A stretch of DNA of 64,000 nt. Source: Pseudomonas fluorescens (GTDB lineage Bacteria; Pseudomonadota; Gammaproteobacteria; Pseudomonadales; Pseudomonadaceae). Position 1 is the first letter of the stretch, and each line of letters opens with the position of its first letter. Below are positions 43,527-52,731 of the stretch, one piece after another. The stretch lies in NCBI RefSeq assembly GCF_902497875.1, contig NZ_CABVHY010000035.1:19551-83550 (forward strand), in the 5' to 3' direction. Below the pieces are notes generated by a model. The model was not told the origin of the DNA. It did not search any database and was given only the letters and a program-made list of their open reading frames with translations. The position numbers were made by a program, and so were the translations under genes.

Positions 43527-43760
43527 TTATGCCTCGAGGCGGTGACCATGGCGTTGCAGGCCAAGCGCGGCGAGCAGGCTAACAATGCCGATGGCAACGC
43601 TCGAAAAGCTCATCCCGAACACCCCCGTAGCGATCAACAGGAACCCCAGGATAAACAGTTGCAGGGCAATCAGCTGCAGAACCCGATTGGTCGGATAGCG
43701 ATGGTTTTCCGGGTTGGAGCGCCATTGCCAGGCGGGAAAATTGGGGTGACGTTTGCCCAT
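43527..43760 (-). CDS. Small two-helix membrane protein of unknown function
   Basis: A 77-residue protein. A hydrophilic head (MGKRHPNFPAWQWRSNPENH) is followed by two membrane helices, LQLIALQLFILGFLLIATGV and SVAIGIVSLLAALGL. I do not recognise a family. GAGGAC lies upstream of the start. It is convergent with the thioesterase gene, and the stops are 26 bases apart. Confidence 0.7.
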   Translation of the reverse strand: MGKRHPNFPAWQWRSNPENHRYPTNRVLQLIALQLFILGFLLIATGVFGMSFSSVAIGIVSLLAALGLQRHGHRLEA

Positions 43761-43883
43761 GTTGGCAGTCCTCGATCCGTTGCAACCTATAGATAAAGAA
43801 TAGGCCGGACAAAGGGCTTGGGCGAATCAAGGCTGGCTATGGGGGTGATAGGCGCCCCTGTAATCCTTAGCCTTGAGCGCATC

Positions 43884-44027
43884 TGTGGCGAGGGAGCTTG
43901 CTCCCGCTGGGCTGCGCAGCAGCCCCAAAACCTGCGAACTCATTCCATCAGATACACCGCATGTGCCGATTTTACGACTGCTGCGCCCGAGCGCGGACCA
44001 GTCGGCGGGAGCAAGCTCCCTCGCCAC
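43884..44027. repeat. REP pair, TGTGGCGAGGGAGCTTGC family
   Basis: Arm TGTGGCGAGGGAGCTTGCTC with CCGCTGGGCTGCGCAGCAG faces an inverted copy ending GAGCAAGCTCCCTCGCCAC. It lies between the small membrane protein and the chemoreceptor gene. Confidence 0.88.
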
Positions 44028-44055
44028 GGGTGTGATCAGACCGACAATTTATTCG

Positions 44056-45537
44056 TTACAACTTGAGCTGACCTATCGCCTTGCTCAACTCTCCGGCCAA
44101 AGTCGCCAGCTCATGACTGGTGGTGGCCGAATCGACGGTTTGTTGCACGGTGTTCTCGGTCACGTCGCGAATGCTCACCACCGCGCGATTCATTTCTTCG
44201 GCAACCTGACTTTGTTGCTCGGCCGCCACGGCGATTTGCGTATTGCTTTCGCGCATCTGCGCCACCGCGCTGGTTATTTCGGCGAGGGCCACACCGGCTT
44301 CCTGCGCTTGCTGCACACAATCGTCGGCCTTGAACGAGCTTTCCTGCATGAAGTCCACGGCATCCCGGGTCCCGGCTTGCAGGGCGGAGACCATCAAGGT
44401 GATTTCGTCGGTGGAGGCCTGGACCCGTTTGGCCAGGTTGCGCACTTCATCGGCGACCACCGCAAAACCACGGCCCATTTCCCCGGCCCGCGCGGCCTCG
44501 ATCGCGGCGTTGAGCGCCAGCAAGTTGGTCTGTTCGGCGATGCTGTGAATCACCCCGACCACGCCATTGATTTTCTGGCTGTCCTCGGCCAGGCGCTGAA
44601 TCATCTCGGCGGTTTGCTGGACGCCGCTGGACAGTCCGGCAATCGATTTCTGCACGCGGCTGACCACTTCCTGTCCGCTGCCGGCCAGAGTGTCGGCGGT
44701 CTGCGACAAGTCACGGGTCGCACCAGCGTGCTGGGCAATGTGATAGACCGTGGCCGACATCTGGTTGATTGCGGTGGCGGCCTGGTCGGTCTCGCTTTGC
44801 TGGCCGAGCATGCCTTGGCGTACTTCGCTCATGCTCGACGCCAGGCGCGCGGCACCAACATCCAGTTGTTTGGCGGTGTTCGCCACGGTGTTGACCACCC
44901 GTTGATAGCCGGCCTGCATCGCATTGAAGGCGCTGGCCATCTGTCCGACTTCATCGGTGCACGCCAGGGGCACGCGGGCCGACAGGTCACCGGTCTTCTC
45001 CACATGCAGCATCACATCTTTCAAGGTGTTGAGCTGGCTGAGCAAAAACCGGATCAGCAACTGCGAGGCACCGAGCATCGCCAGCATCAGAATGAACACC
45101 GCCACCGCGTAATTGGGCAGACGCTCGCCGAACACCTGGCTCAGGCTCGGGCCGTAGGCGATTACGGCAACCTGCTGGCCGTCCGCTCGGGACACGACCT
45201 CGGCGCCCATCAACGGGTTGTCGCCGAACAGCGGCATAACATTGAACTCGACCCAGCCGCTGGCGCTTTTCAACTCGGCCAAGGGTTCTCCGTTCAGGGC
45301 GGGCGTCTGACCACGGCTGAAGCTCAACAGGTGACCGGCCTTGGGCAAGGCTTGTCCGTCGGGCCAGGCGGTGAGCAAGCGCGCCTGAGCCTGGGCCGAA
45401 GCTTGCGAAGCCTGGCTGCGGGCTTGTTGCTCGAGCTGTACGGCATACAGCACCAACAGCAGGGTGGTGATAAACGCGACCGCGTTGACGGCCCAGAATT
45501 TGTACTTCAGTGAGATATTGCTAAGCCAGGCACCCAT
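44056..45537 (-). CDS. Methyl-accepting chemotaxis protein
   Basis: A 493-residue chemoreceptor. A first membrane helix (FWAVNAVAFITTLLLVLYAV) and a second one near residue 155 (VAVFILMLAMLGASQLLIRF) enclose a ~110-residue periplasmic sensor region. A HAMP domain (LKDVMLHVEKTGDLSARVPL) and a long signalling coiled coil follow, with the hairpin tip GVIHSIAEQTNLLALNAAIE and EAARAGEMGRGFAVVADEVR. The ligand is unknown. ATG 45537 (MGAWLSNISLKYKFW) is chosen; the frame to 45582 has no support. Confidence 0.95.
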   Translation of the reverse strand: MGAWLSNISLKYKFWAVNAVAFITTLLLVLYAVQLEQQARSQASQASAQAQARLLTAWPDGQALPKAGHLLSFSRGQTPALNGEPLAELKSASGWVEFNVMPLFGDNPLMGAEVVSRADGQQVAVIAYGPSLSQVFGERLPNYAVAVFILMLAMLGASQLLIRFLLSQLNTLKDVMLHVEKTGDLSARVPLACTDEVGQMASAFNAMQAGYQRVVNTVANTAKQLDVGAARLASSMSEVRQGMLGQQSETDQAATAINQMSATVYHIAQHAGATRDLSQTADTLAGSGQEVVSRVQKSIAGLSSGVQQTAEMIQRLAEDSQKINGVVGVIHSIAEQTNLLALNAAIEAARAGEMGRGFAVVADEVRNLAKRVQASTDEITLMVSALQAGTRDAVDFMQESSFKADDCVQQAQEAGVALAEITSAVAQMRESNTQIAVAAEQQSQVAEEMNRAVVSIRDVTENTVQQTVDSATTSHELATLAGELSKAIGQLKL

Positions 45538-45654
45538 GGAAGGTCTTCTCTGATAGCGGAAACAGTTTTGGCAAGGTGCCATTATTGTGCCGCTACACAG
45601 GGGAGGAGGTGTTGATGTGGGTCAATGATGGTTGTCGAAGTCTGCGTGTGCCGG

Positions 45655-45756
45655 AAAAGATCGCAGCCTGCGGCAGCTCCTACGGATTTGCGCTCGCCTG
45701 GATATCTGCAGGGTGTACTCGGTCGGCATAGGAGCTGCCGCAGGCTGCGATCTTTT
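45655..45756. repeat. REP pair between the chemoreceptor and tatD
   Basis: AAAAGATCGCAGCCTGCGGC and the inverted GGAGCTGCCGCAGGCTGCGA with TCTTTT enclose about 45 bases. Here the flanking genes are transcribed in the same direction (minus), so it sits after tatD and before the chemoreceptor. Confidence 0.9.
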
Positions 45757-45761
45757 CGGCT

Positions 45762-46568
45762 TCACATCACCTCTGGCAGCCCGAAAAACGCCCGCGCACA
45801 CGCGGTGCTGTTCGCCGCCACGTCCTCCAGACTCTCCCCCCGATGCAACGCCACTTCGCGCAACACTTCGGTCAGGTACGCCGGTTCGTTGCGGCCGTTT
45901 TTCGGTTTCGGCCGCAGGCTGCGCGGCAGCAAATACGGCGCATCGCTTTCCAGCATCAAGCGGCTGGCGGAAATCTCGCGAACCAGCGGGTGCAGGTGAG
46001 TGCCGCGGCGCTCGTCGCAGATCCAGCCGGTAATGCCGATATGCAAATCGAGGTCGAGGTAGCTGAACAGCGCGCGCTTCTCGCCGGTAAAACAATGCAC
46101 CACGGCGGCGGGCAAGCGATCACGGAAGTCACGCAGGATTTCCAGCAGTCGCTGACTGGCGTCGCGCTCGTGGAGGAACACCGGCAGTTGCAGTTCGACG
46201 GCCATCGCCAGATGTTCTTCGAGGACCTTTTCCTGTTGCGGACGTGGCGAAAAATCGCGGTTGAAATCCAGCCCGCATTCACCTACGGCACGGACGCTCG
46301 ACTCTTTGAGCAACCCGCGCAAGCGTTGCGCGCTGTCGGCGTTCCAGTCACTGGCAGAGTGAGGGTGAATCCCTGCGGTGGAGAACAACCGCTGTCCGCT
46401 TTCGTCCAGTTGTTGGCACAGTTCGAATGCCTGCTCACTGCCCTCGACACTGGTGCCGGTAAGGACCAGTTGGCAGATCCCGGCGGCATAGGCGCGGTCG
46501 AGTACTGCCTGGTGTTTGTCGGCGAAACTGGGGTTGGTCAGGTTGACGCCGATATCGATGAGTTGCAT
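45762..46568 (-). CDS. tatD: TatD family metal-dependent deoxyribonuclease
   Basis: A 268-residue TIM-barrel hydrolase. It has MQLIDIGVNLTNPSF at the start, STAGIHPHSASDW with the metal-binding HPH pair, VGECGLDFNRDFSP, LPVFLHERDAS, AVVHCFTGEKR and MLESDAPYLLPR. These residues bind two metals as in TatD, a 3'-5' DNA exonuclease used in repair and oxidative stress. In this genome it stands apart from tatABC. Length matches the family. Confidence 0.93.
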   Translation of the reverse strand: MQLIDIGVNLTNPSFADKHQAVLDRAYAAGICQLVLTGTSVEGSEQAFELCQQLDESGQRLFSTAGIHPHSASDWNADSAQRLRGLLKESSVRAVGECGLDFNRDFSPRPQQEKVLEEHLAMAVELQLPVFLHERDASQRLLEILRDFRDRLPAAVVHCFTGEKRALFSYLDLDLHIGITGWICDERRGTHLHPLVREISASRLMLESDAPYLLPRSLRPKPKNGRNEPAYLTEVLREVALHRGESLEDVAANSTACARAFFGLPEVM

Positions 46569-46801
46569 GGTGCTACCTCAGGCCAAGGCCGCAAAGCATA
46601 TCAGAGCCGTAGATTTATAAGAAAAACCCAGAACTACAATGAGTTAAAGCTGTCTCTTGATGCCAGAAGACAGTTCCGGCTGGAAATTCAGCCGTTGCGG
46701 AGCCGGTCTTTCGCACCAATGTCTGCGCTCAGGCGCTCTGTTTCTGTCGCCCAACTTCCCGAAAATTGCTGAGGTTGGACAGTATTCTTCCCGGAGAGCG
46801 G

Positions 46802-48229
46802 ATGACGCGACCCTCGGTTTTGCTTTTGCTTTTGCTGTGCTTGTCGATGCTGCTGCCCTTGCCGGCGGTTGCACGTCTGGCCGGCCCGCTGGTGGCCGCT
46901 CAGGCGAGCAAGGTTCGCGACCTGGCGGAAATCCGCGGCAGCCGCGTCCTGAGGGTGCTGGTCAACCAGAGTCGCAACAGTTCCGGCGAAGTCCAGGGTC
47001 AGGCCATCGGCGTCGAATACCATCGCCTCCGAGCGTTCGAGCAATACCTCAACGGCCACGCTCGCGACGGTCAGGAGGTCAGTCTCAAGATCATTCCTAA
47101 AGCCAAGGACCAACTGCTCGGCGCCCTGCGGCGCGGCGAGGGTGATCTGGTGGCGCCCGGTGAATTGCTCGACCTGCAGTCCACTAAAGGGGTCAGCGCC
47201 AGTGACCCGATCGTCAGTAACGTGCCGCTGTTATTGGTCGGGATCAAGGGCGAGCGGCGCTTCACCCGCCTTGAGCAACTGTCCGGGCGTACGGTGGCGC
47301 TGACCACCGGCAGCGCGGCGGGTGATGCAATCAATCAGATCAATCAGAAGCTGGCATTGCACAAATTGCCGCCGGTCAAGATCGAGTGGGTCGATCCGAG
47401 CCTGGCCGTCGAAGATGTACTGGAGATGGTCCAGGGTGGGATTTTTCACCTGACCATCGTCGAGCAACCGATCGCCGAGCGCTGGGGCAAGATTCTGCCC
47501 AAGCTGCGCTTCGACCGGCAGGTGATCATCAGTGAGCCGGGCGAACAACATTGGTTTGTACGGCGCGATGCGTCAATGCTGCGGGCGAGCATCGACCGTT
47601 TCCTGAAAACCTATAAAGCCCCGTCGGATCAGGACGTCGCGTTGCAGCGCACCTACCGTCGCCTTTACAAGGTCCACTATCCCTTGGCCCGCGCCGATCG
47701 CCAACGCCTGGAAAAGCTGCGCCCGGTGCTGCAAAAGCATGCGCGCGAACAGGGCATGGACTGGCTCAACCTGGCCGCGCTGGCGTTCAAGGAATCCTCG
47801 CTGCAACCCAATGCCAGGAGCGGCAGCGGGCCGACCGGCCTGATGCAAATTACCCCGTCCGCAGCGCAGCGGGTGGGGGTCAACAACATTCAGTCGCTCG
47901 ACAGTAATGTGCAGGCCGGGGCCAAGTACCTGGCGCTGATCCGCCGCAAGTTCTTCTCCAGTCCCAAGCTCAACGAGCGCGAACGCATGGCCTTTGTCCT
48001 CGCTGCCTACAACATGGGGCCGGAGCGGGTGCAGGGCATGCGCACCGAGGCCAAGCGTCGTGGGTTGAATCCCAACCAGTGGTTCTTCCAGGTGGAACGG
48101 ATTGCCATGGAACAGGTGGGCATGGGTGCCGTCAGCTATGTGAACAGTGTCAACAAGTACTACCTGGCGTTCGATCGGGAGCGGGAGTCGCTGGAGCCGG
48201 AGGCGCAAAAGATCGTTTCGCGCAAATGA
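46802..48229 (+). CDS. MltF-like lytic transglycosylase
   Basis: A 475-residue secreted protein. A signal peptide (VLLLLLLCLSMLLPLPAVA) precedes a solute-binding-like domain (RGSRVLRVLVNQSRNSSGE, LVAPGELLDLQST, RTVALTTGSAAGDAINQ), then an SLT domain with the catalytic Glu in ALAFKESSLQPNARS and GLMQITPSAAQRVGV, AAYNMGPERVQGM. The architecture is that of MltF, which cleaves peptidoglycan glycan strands. There is no lipobox cysteine at the signal end, so it may be periplasmic, not lipid-anchored. ATG 46802 follows GGAGAGCGG. Confidence 0.88.
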   Translation: MTRPSVLLLLLLCLSMLLPLPAVARLAGPLVAAQASKVRDLAEIRGSRVLRVLVNQSRNSSGEVQGQAIGVEYHRLRAFEQYLNGHARDGQEVSLKIIPKAKDQLLGALRRGEGDLVAPGELLDLQSTKGVSASDPIVSNVPLLLVGIKGERRFTRLEQLSGRTVALTTGSAAGDAINQINQKLALHKLPPVKIEWVDPSLAVEDVLEMVQGGIFHLTIVEQPIAERWGKILPKLRFDRQVIISEPGEQHWFVRRDASMLRASIDRFLKTYKAPSDQDVALQRTYRRLYKVHYPLARADRQRLEKLRPVLQKHAREQGMDWLNLAALAFKESSLQPNARSGSGPTGLMQITPSAAQRVGVNNIQSLDSNVQAGAKYLALIRRKFFSSPKLNERERMAFVLAAYNMGPERVQGMRTEAKRRGLNPNQWFFQVERIAMEQVGMGAVSYVNSVNKYYLAFDRERESLEPEAQKIVSRK

Positions 48230-48332
48230 TCGATAAACTTGATTGATATCTTGGGTTTTTTGCGCTTTTAACCAGATAAATACTGATTAATATGGCGGCC
48301 AATCAACTCCACATCATCAAGGACTCCACCCC

Positions 48333-48767
48333 ATGAGCACGCTGATCAAAACTGTACTGACTACCCGCGCTGGCTATGGCCTGACTGTGCTGCGGATCCT
48401 GGTCGGCATCATCTTCGCCGCCCACGGTGCGCAAAAGCTCTTCGGCCTGTTTGGCGGTTACGGTCTGGCCGGCACCGCGCAATGGATGGAAAGCATCGGT
48501 CTGGCGCCGGGTCAGTTGATGGCCCTGCTGGCGGGCGGTACCGAGTTCTTCGGCGGCCTGGCGCTGATCATCGGCCTGCTGACGCGGCCTGCGGCACTGG
48601 GTCTGACATTCACGCTGCTGGTGGCGATCTTCTCGGTGCATGCGAGCAATGGCTTGTTCATGAGCAACAACGGCTATGAGTTCGCCTTGGCCCTGCTCGG
48701 TGGCACCCTCGCGGTTCTGTTCGAAGGTGCCGGCAAGCTGGCGGTGGATCGGGTCATCGCCAGGTAA
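48333..48767 (+). CDS. DoxX family membrane protein
   Basis: A 144-residue protein with four membrane helices. LTVLRILVGIIFAAHGAQKL and GLFGGYGLAGTAQWMES are the DoxX hallmark, followed by GGTEFFGGLALIIGLLTRPA. DoxX proteins appear in redox and thiosulfate-related membrane functions; the exact role here is unknown. AAGGA precedes the ATG. It is convergent with mnmC, stops 20 bases apart. Confidence 0.9.
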   Translation: MSTLIKTVLTTRAGYGLTVLRILVGIIFAAHGAQKLFGLFGGYGLAGTAQWMESIGLAPGQLMALLAGGTEFFGGLALIIGLLTRPAALGLTFTLLVAIFSVHASNGLFMSNNGYEFALALLGGTLAVLFEGAGKLAVDRVIAR

Positions 48768-48787
48768 TACCGATTAGCTCACCTGCA

Positions 48788-50770
48788 TCAGCTCTTGCCG
48801 CGAATCAATGTGCGCAAGGCAAAACGATTCGGGTGACAGGCCTCGGCCACGCTTCTGGGCAGCGGCAGCGGTTCGTTTTCCAGCCAGGCGGCGAGCAGTT
48901 CGCCGGACAGCGGGGCGGTGATCAGGCCGCGAGAACCATGGCCGCTGTTGACGTATAAACCGTCCAGCCACGGGCAGCGGATGTCTGGCACCTGCCGGGC
49001 GTCCTTGGCCAGCGCGGCGTAGGTTTGGGCGAAAGCCTGGTGATCGGCCAAGGGGCCGACGATGGGCAGGTAATCGGGGCTGGTACAGCGGAAGGCGGCG
49101 CGGCCTTGAAGTTGCTCGGGGTCCAGTTGCCCGGCATGCAGGCGCTTGACCAGGTCGCTGGAGATTTCTTCCAGCAACTCCAGGTTGCCAGCGTGCTCGG
49201 CGGCAGTCGGGGTCAGGTCGTCGCTCTTGAAGTCGAAGCTGGCGCCCAGGGTGTGTTCGCCCAGCCGCGCCGGGGCGACATAACCTTCGGCGCAGACCAC
49301 AGTAGCCAAACTTGCGCTTTCCGGGGTTTGTGCCAGGCGGGTGATCTGCCCGCGAATCCGTTTCAGTGGCAGCTGGCTGCTGGCCGGGAAACGCTTGATC
49401 TCGGCGGCACCGGCGAGAATCACCACCGGCGCGCACGCCAGCAACCTTGAGCCATCCCAGGCTTGCCATTGCTCATCGACCTTGCGCAACTCCAGCGCAT
49501 CGTGATGGGCCAGCACTTCAATCGCCGGATGCGCTGCTTGCCACCGACACAAGGCGGGCGGGTGTACCCAGCCACCTTCGGGGAAGAACAAGCCGCCATG
49601 GGCCAGTGCGATACCGGCCTGAGCCTGCGCTTGCGACTGATCCAGCAACCGCAGCAGGTCCGGGGCAAAGGCTGTCGCAAGCTGCGCCTGACGCTCGGCT
49701 TCCTTGGCGTTGAAGGCCAGTTGCAGCACCCCGCAACTGTCCCAGTCGACACCGGGTTGCAGCTGTTCGAGCAGGCGTCGGGTATGCCCGAAACCACTGA
49801 CAATCAACTGCGACAGCGCGGTGCCGTGAGCCGACAGTTTGAGGTACAGCACGCCTTGCGGATTACCCGAAGCTTCCTGTGCCAGGGCGCCGTGGCGTTC
49901 CAGCAGACTCACCCGCCAACCGCGTGCCGCAAGGCTCGCGGCACTCGCACAACCGGCCAGCCCGCCACCGATTACCAGGGCTCGGCGTTCGCTGATCAGC
50001 TGGTCAGGACGGGCGAACCACGGCTTGCTCGCGACCGGCGCAGGCAGGTCTTCGGGCCAGCCCAGGAACTCGCCACGGAGAATTTCCCATTTATGGCCGA
50101 TGCCTGGCGTACGACGCATTTTGAAACCCGCCGCATTCAGCAGGCGCCGGACCCAGCCGGTACTGGTAAACGTGCTGATGGTGGAGCCAGGGGCTGCCAG
50201 GCGGGCCAGTTCGGCAAACAGTTCGGCGGTCCACATCTCCGGGTTTTTCGCCGGGGCGAAGCCGTCGAGAAACCAGGCATCGATCTGTGCGTCGAGCTGC
50301 GGCAATTGCTCCAGCACGTCGCCGATCAACAGGGTCAGGGTTACCCGTCCGCCATCGAGTACCAAGCGCTGGAAACCCTGGTGGATGGCCACGTATTGCG
50401 CCAGCAGCTGATCGGCAAATGGCTTCAGATCAGGCCAAAGAGCGAGGGCGCGGTGCAGGTCGGGAGGGCTCAGCGGGTATTTCTCCACGCTGACAAAATG
50501 CAGCCGCGCACCGGCCACGGCTTGCTGTTCGAACAACTGCCAGGCGCAGAGAAAATTCAGCCCTGTGCCGAAACCGGTTTCGCCGATGACCAGCCGCCCA
50601 TTTGAAGGTAACGCGGCAAAGCGCTCGCTCAAGCGGTTCTGCTCGATGAACACGTAGCGGGTTTCTTCAAGGCCCGACCGGTCGGAGAAATACACATCGT
50701 CAAACACCCGCGAACGCGGGCGGCCTTGGTCGTCCCAGTCGAGCTGGGCGTGGGGCAATTCAGTGGTCAT
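48788..50770 (-). CDS. mnmC: Bifunctional tRNA mnm5s2U biosynthesis protein MnmC
   Basis: A 660-residue fusion enzyme. The N-terminal methyltransferase has the SAM motif GETGFGTGLNFLCAW and DGFAPAKNPEMW; the C-terminal FAD oxidoreductase has VIGGGLAGCASAASLAARGW, SGNPQGVLYLKLSAHG and the terminal VNSGHGSRGLITAPLSGELL. It demodifies cmnm5s2U to nm5s2U and methylates it to mnm5s2U at tRNA position 34. ATG 50770 (MTTELPHAQLDWDDQGRPRS) fits the family; the frame stays open to 51061 only by crossing a REP pair. Confidence 0.96.
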   Translation of the reverse strand: MTTELPHAQLDWDDQGRPRSRVFDDVYFSDRSGLEETRYVFIEQNRLSERFAALPSNGRLVIGETGFGTGLNFLCAWQLFEQQAVAGARLHFVSVEKYPLSPPDLHRALALWPDLKPFADQLLAQYVAIHQGFQRLVLDGGRVTLTLLIGDVLEQLPQLDAQIDAWFLDGFAPAKNPEMWTAELFAELARLAAPGSTISTFTSTGWVRRLLNAAGFKMRRTPGIGHKWEILRGEFLGWPEDLPAPVASKPWFARPDQLISERRALVIGGGLAGCASAASLAARGWRVSLLERHGALAQEASGNPQGVLYLKLSAHGTALSQLIVSGFGHTRRLLEQLQPGVDWDSCGVLQLAFNAKEAERQAQLATAFAPDLLRLLDQSQAQAQAGIALAHGGLFFPEGGWVHPPALCRWQAAHPAIEVLAHHDALELRKVDEQWQAWDGSRLLACAPVVILAGAAEIKRFPASSQLPLKRIRGQITRLAQTPESASLATVVCAEGYVAPARLGEHTLGASFDFKSDDLTPTAAEHAGNLELLEEISSDLVKRLHAGQLDPEQLQGRAAFRCTSPDYLPIVGPLADHQAFAQTYAALAKDARQVPDIRCPWLDGLYVNSGHGSRGLITAPLSGELLAAWLENEPLPLPRSVAEACHPNRFALRTLIRGKS

Positions 50771-50904
50771 GTTCGGCTCGGCAGGCGGCAAGGCGGCCAT
50801 TCTAGCCGATCGCTGGCAGGGGGATTGATCTGTGGCAAGGTTGGGTGCTGATAGGGCGGGCAAAATCTCTGGCTGTCGAAACGGTGGAGTATGCAGCGTC
50901 CCCC

Positions 50905-51005
50905 AAAGATCGCAGCCTGCGGCAGTTCCTACGCCGACCCGGTACACCCGAGATTCATCAGGTGTACGCAACACCTGTAGGAGCTGCCGCAGGCTGCGAT
51001 CTTTT
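50905..51005. repeat. REP pair between mnmC and pap starts
   Basis: AAAGATCGCAGCCTGCGGCA and the inverted GTAGGAGCTGCCGCAGGCTG with CGATCTTTT enclose a ~45-base centre. Unlike most copies here, it lies between two diverging genes, in the shared promoter region. Confidence 0.9.
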
Positions 51006-51105
51006 GGGCGCACCGAATGCCTCGCTGACTGGCACCCAAGGGATTTGTTCCCCCACACCATTACCCAATCCGCTAGTCTTGCTCAATCTTGGAAGGGAGC
51101 CGCTC

Positions 51106-52626
51106 ATGTTCGAATCCGCTGAAATCGGTCACGCCATCGACAAAGAAACCTTTGAGGCCGAGGAGCCGGCCTTGCGTGAGGCCTTGCTTGAGGCTCAGTT
51201 CGAATTGCGCGAACAAGGCCGTTTTCCGGTCATCGTGCTGATCAATGGAGTTGAAGGCGCCGGCAAGGGCGAGACGGTCAAATTGCTCAACGAATGGATG
51301 GACCCGCGGCTGATCGAGGTCCGCACCTTTGATCAGCAGACCGATGAAGAGCTCGCTCGACCACCGGCCTGGCGCTACTGGCGGATGCTGCCGGCCAAGG
51401 GCCGGACCGGGATTTTTTTCGGCAACTGGTACAGCCAGATGTTGCAGGGCCGGGTTCATGGGCTGTTCAAGGACGCAGTGCTGGATCAGGCCATCAGTGG
51501 TGCCGAGCGCCTGGAAAAAATGCTCAGCGATGAAGGTGCACTGATCTTCAAGTTCTGGTTTCATCTGTCCAAGAAGCAGATGAAAAACCGCCTCAAGGTG
51601 TTGGCCGATGATCCGCTGCACAGCTGGCGCATCAGCCCGCTGGACTGGCAGCAATCGCAAACCTACGACAGGTTCGTCAAATACGGCGAGCGGGTGCTGC
51701 GCCGCACCAGCCGCGACTATGCACCCTGGCATGTGATCGAAGGCGTTGACCCGCATTACCGTAGCCTGACGGTGGGCAAGATTTTGCTCGACGGGCTGCA
51801 AGCCGCCCTGAACCGACCCAAGATCAAACCCGACTCAGTGTCTGCCGCACCGCTGCCCTCAAGTTACGATCAACCGAGTCTGATCAGCAGCCTGGACTTG
51901 AGCCGGCGCCTGGATAAAAACGACTACGAAGAGCAACTGATTACCGAGCAGGCGCGCTTATCCGGCTTGATGCGCGACAAACGCATGCGCAAGCACGCCC
52001 TGGTGGCGGTGTTCGAAGGCAATGACGCGGCTGGCAAAGGCGGGGCGATCCGCCGAATGGCGGCGGCCCTCGATCCGCGGCAATACAGCATCGTGCCGAT
52101 TGCCGCGCCGACTGAAGAAGAACGCGCCCACCCGTACCTGTGGCGGTTCTGGCGGCATATTCCAATGCGCGGCAAATTCACCGTGTTCGACCGCTCCTGG
52201 TATGGCCGGGTGCTGGTGGAGCGGGTCGAAGGCTTTTGCAGTCGGGCCGACTGGATGCGCGCTTATGCCGAGATCAACGACTTCGAGGAGCAGATCAGCG
52301 ATGCCGGGGTGATCGTCGTCAAGTTCTGGCTGGCCATCGACAAGCAAACCCAGATGGAACGTTTCCAGTCCCGTGAAGCGATTCCCTTCAAGCGCTTCAA
52401 GATCACCGAGGATGACTGGCGCAACCGTGAGAAGTGGGATGACTATCAAACCGCCGTCTGCGACATGGTCGACCGCACCAGCACCGAGATTTCACTCTGG
52501 ACCCTGGTGGAAGCCAACGACAAACGCTGGGCCCGGATCAAGGTGTTGCGCACCATCAATCAGGCACTGGAGGAGGCTTTCGAGAAGTCCGACAAGCGCG
52601 ACAAGAAGACAAAGAACAACACGTAG
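51106..52626 (+). CDS. pap: Polyphosphate:AMP phosphotransferase (PPK2 class II)
   Basis: A 506-residue protein made of two PPK2 domains. The N-terminal one has GVEGAGKGETVKLLNEWMD with a P-loop and RPPAWRYWRMLPAKG; the C-terminal one has EGNDAAGKGGAIRRM, HPYLWRFWRHIPMRGK and FDRSWYGRVLVERVEGF. Pap uses polyphosphate to convert AMP to ADP. The duplicated-domain architecture matches PAP of Acinetobacter and P. aeruginosa. ATG 51106 after GGAAGGGAG is chosen over the longer frame from 50845, which runs through the REP pair. Confidence 0.95.
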   Translation: MFESAEIGHAIDKETFEAEEPALREALLEAQFELREQGRFPVIVLINGVEGAGKGETVKLLNEWMDPRLIEVRTFDQQTDEELARPPAWRYWRMLPAKGRTGIFFGNWYSQMLQGRVHGLFKDAVLDQAISGAERLEKMLSDEGALIFKFWFHLSKKQMKNRLKVLADDPLHSWRISPLDWQQSQTYDRFVKYGERVLRRTSRDYAPWHVIEGVDPHYRSLTVGKILLDGLQAALNRPKIKPDSVSAAPLPSSYDQPSLISSLDLSRRLDKNDYEEQLITEQARLSGLMRDKRMRKHALVAVFEGNDAAGKGGAIRRMAAALDPRQYSIVPIAAPTEEERAHPYLWRFWRHIPMRGKFTVFDRSWYGRVLVERVEGFCSRADWMRAYAEINDFEEQISDAGVIVVKFWLAIDKQTQMERFQSREAIPFKRFKITEDDWRNREKWDDYQTAVCDMVDRTSTEISLWTLVEANDKRWARIKVLRTINQALEEAFEKSDKRDKKTKNNT

Positions 52627-52731
52627 CAAGGCGATGGGTGCGCATACGCAGGGTGAATGATTGTCGCGGTCGGTTATAGGGGGGATTTATGCTCCGTCCA
52701 CTTCTAACCGACAACAACAATGAGGTATGCC

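Noticed and set aside
50771..51061. N-terminal extension of mnmC, and likewise of pap from 50845
   Set aside because: Both extensions run through the REP pair at 50905-51005; family starts lie at 50770 and 51106.
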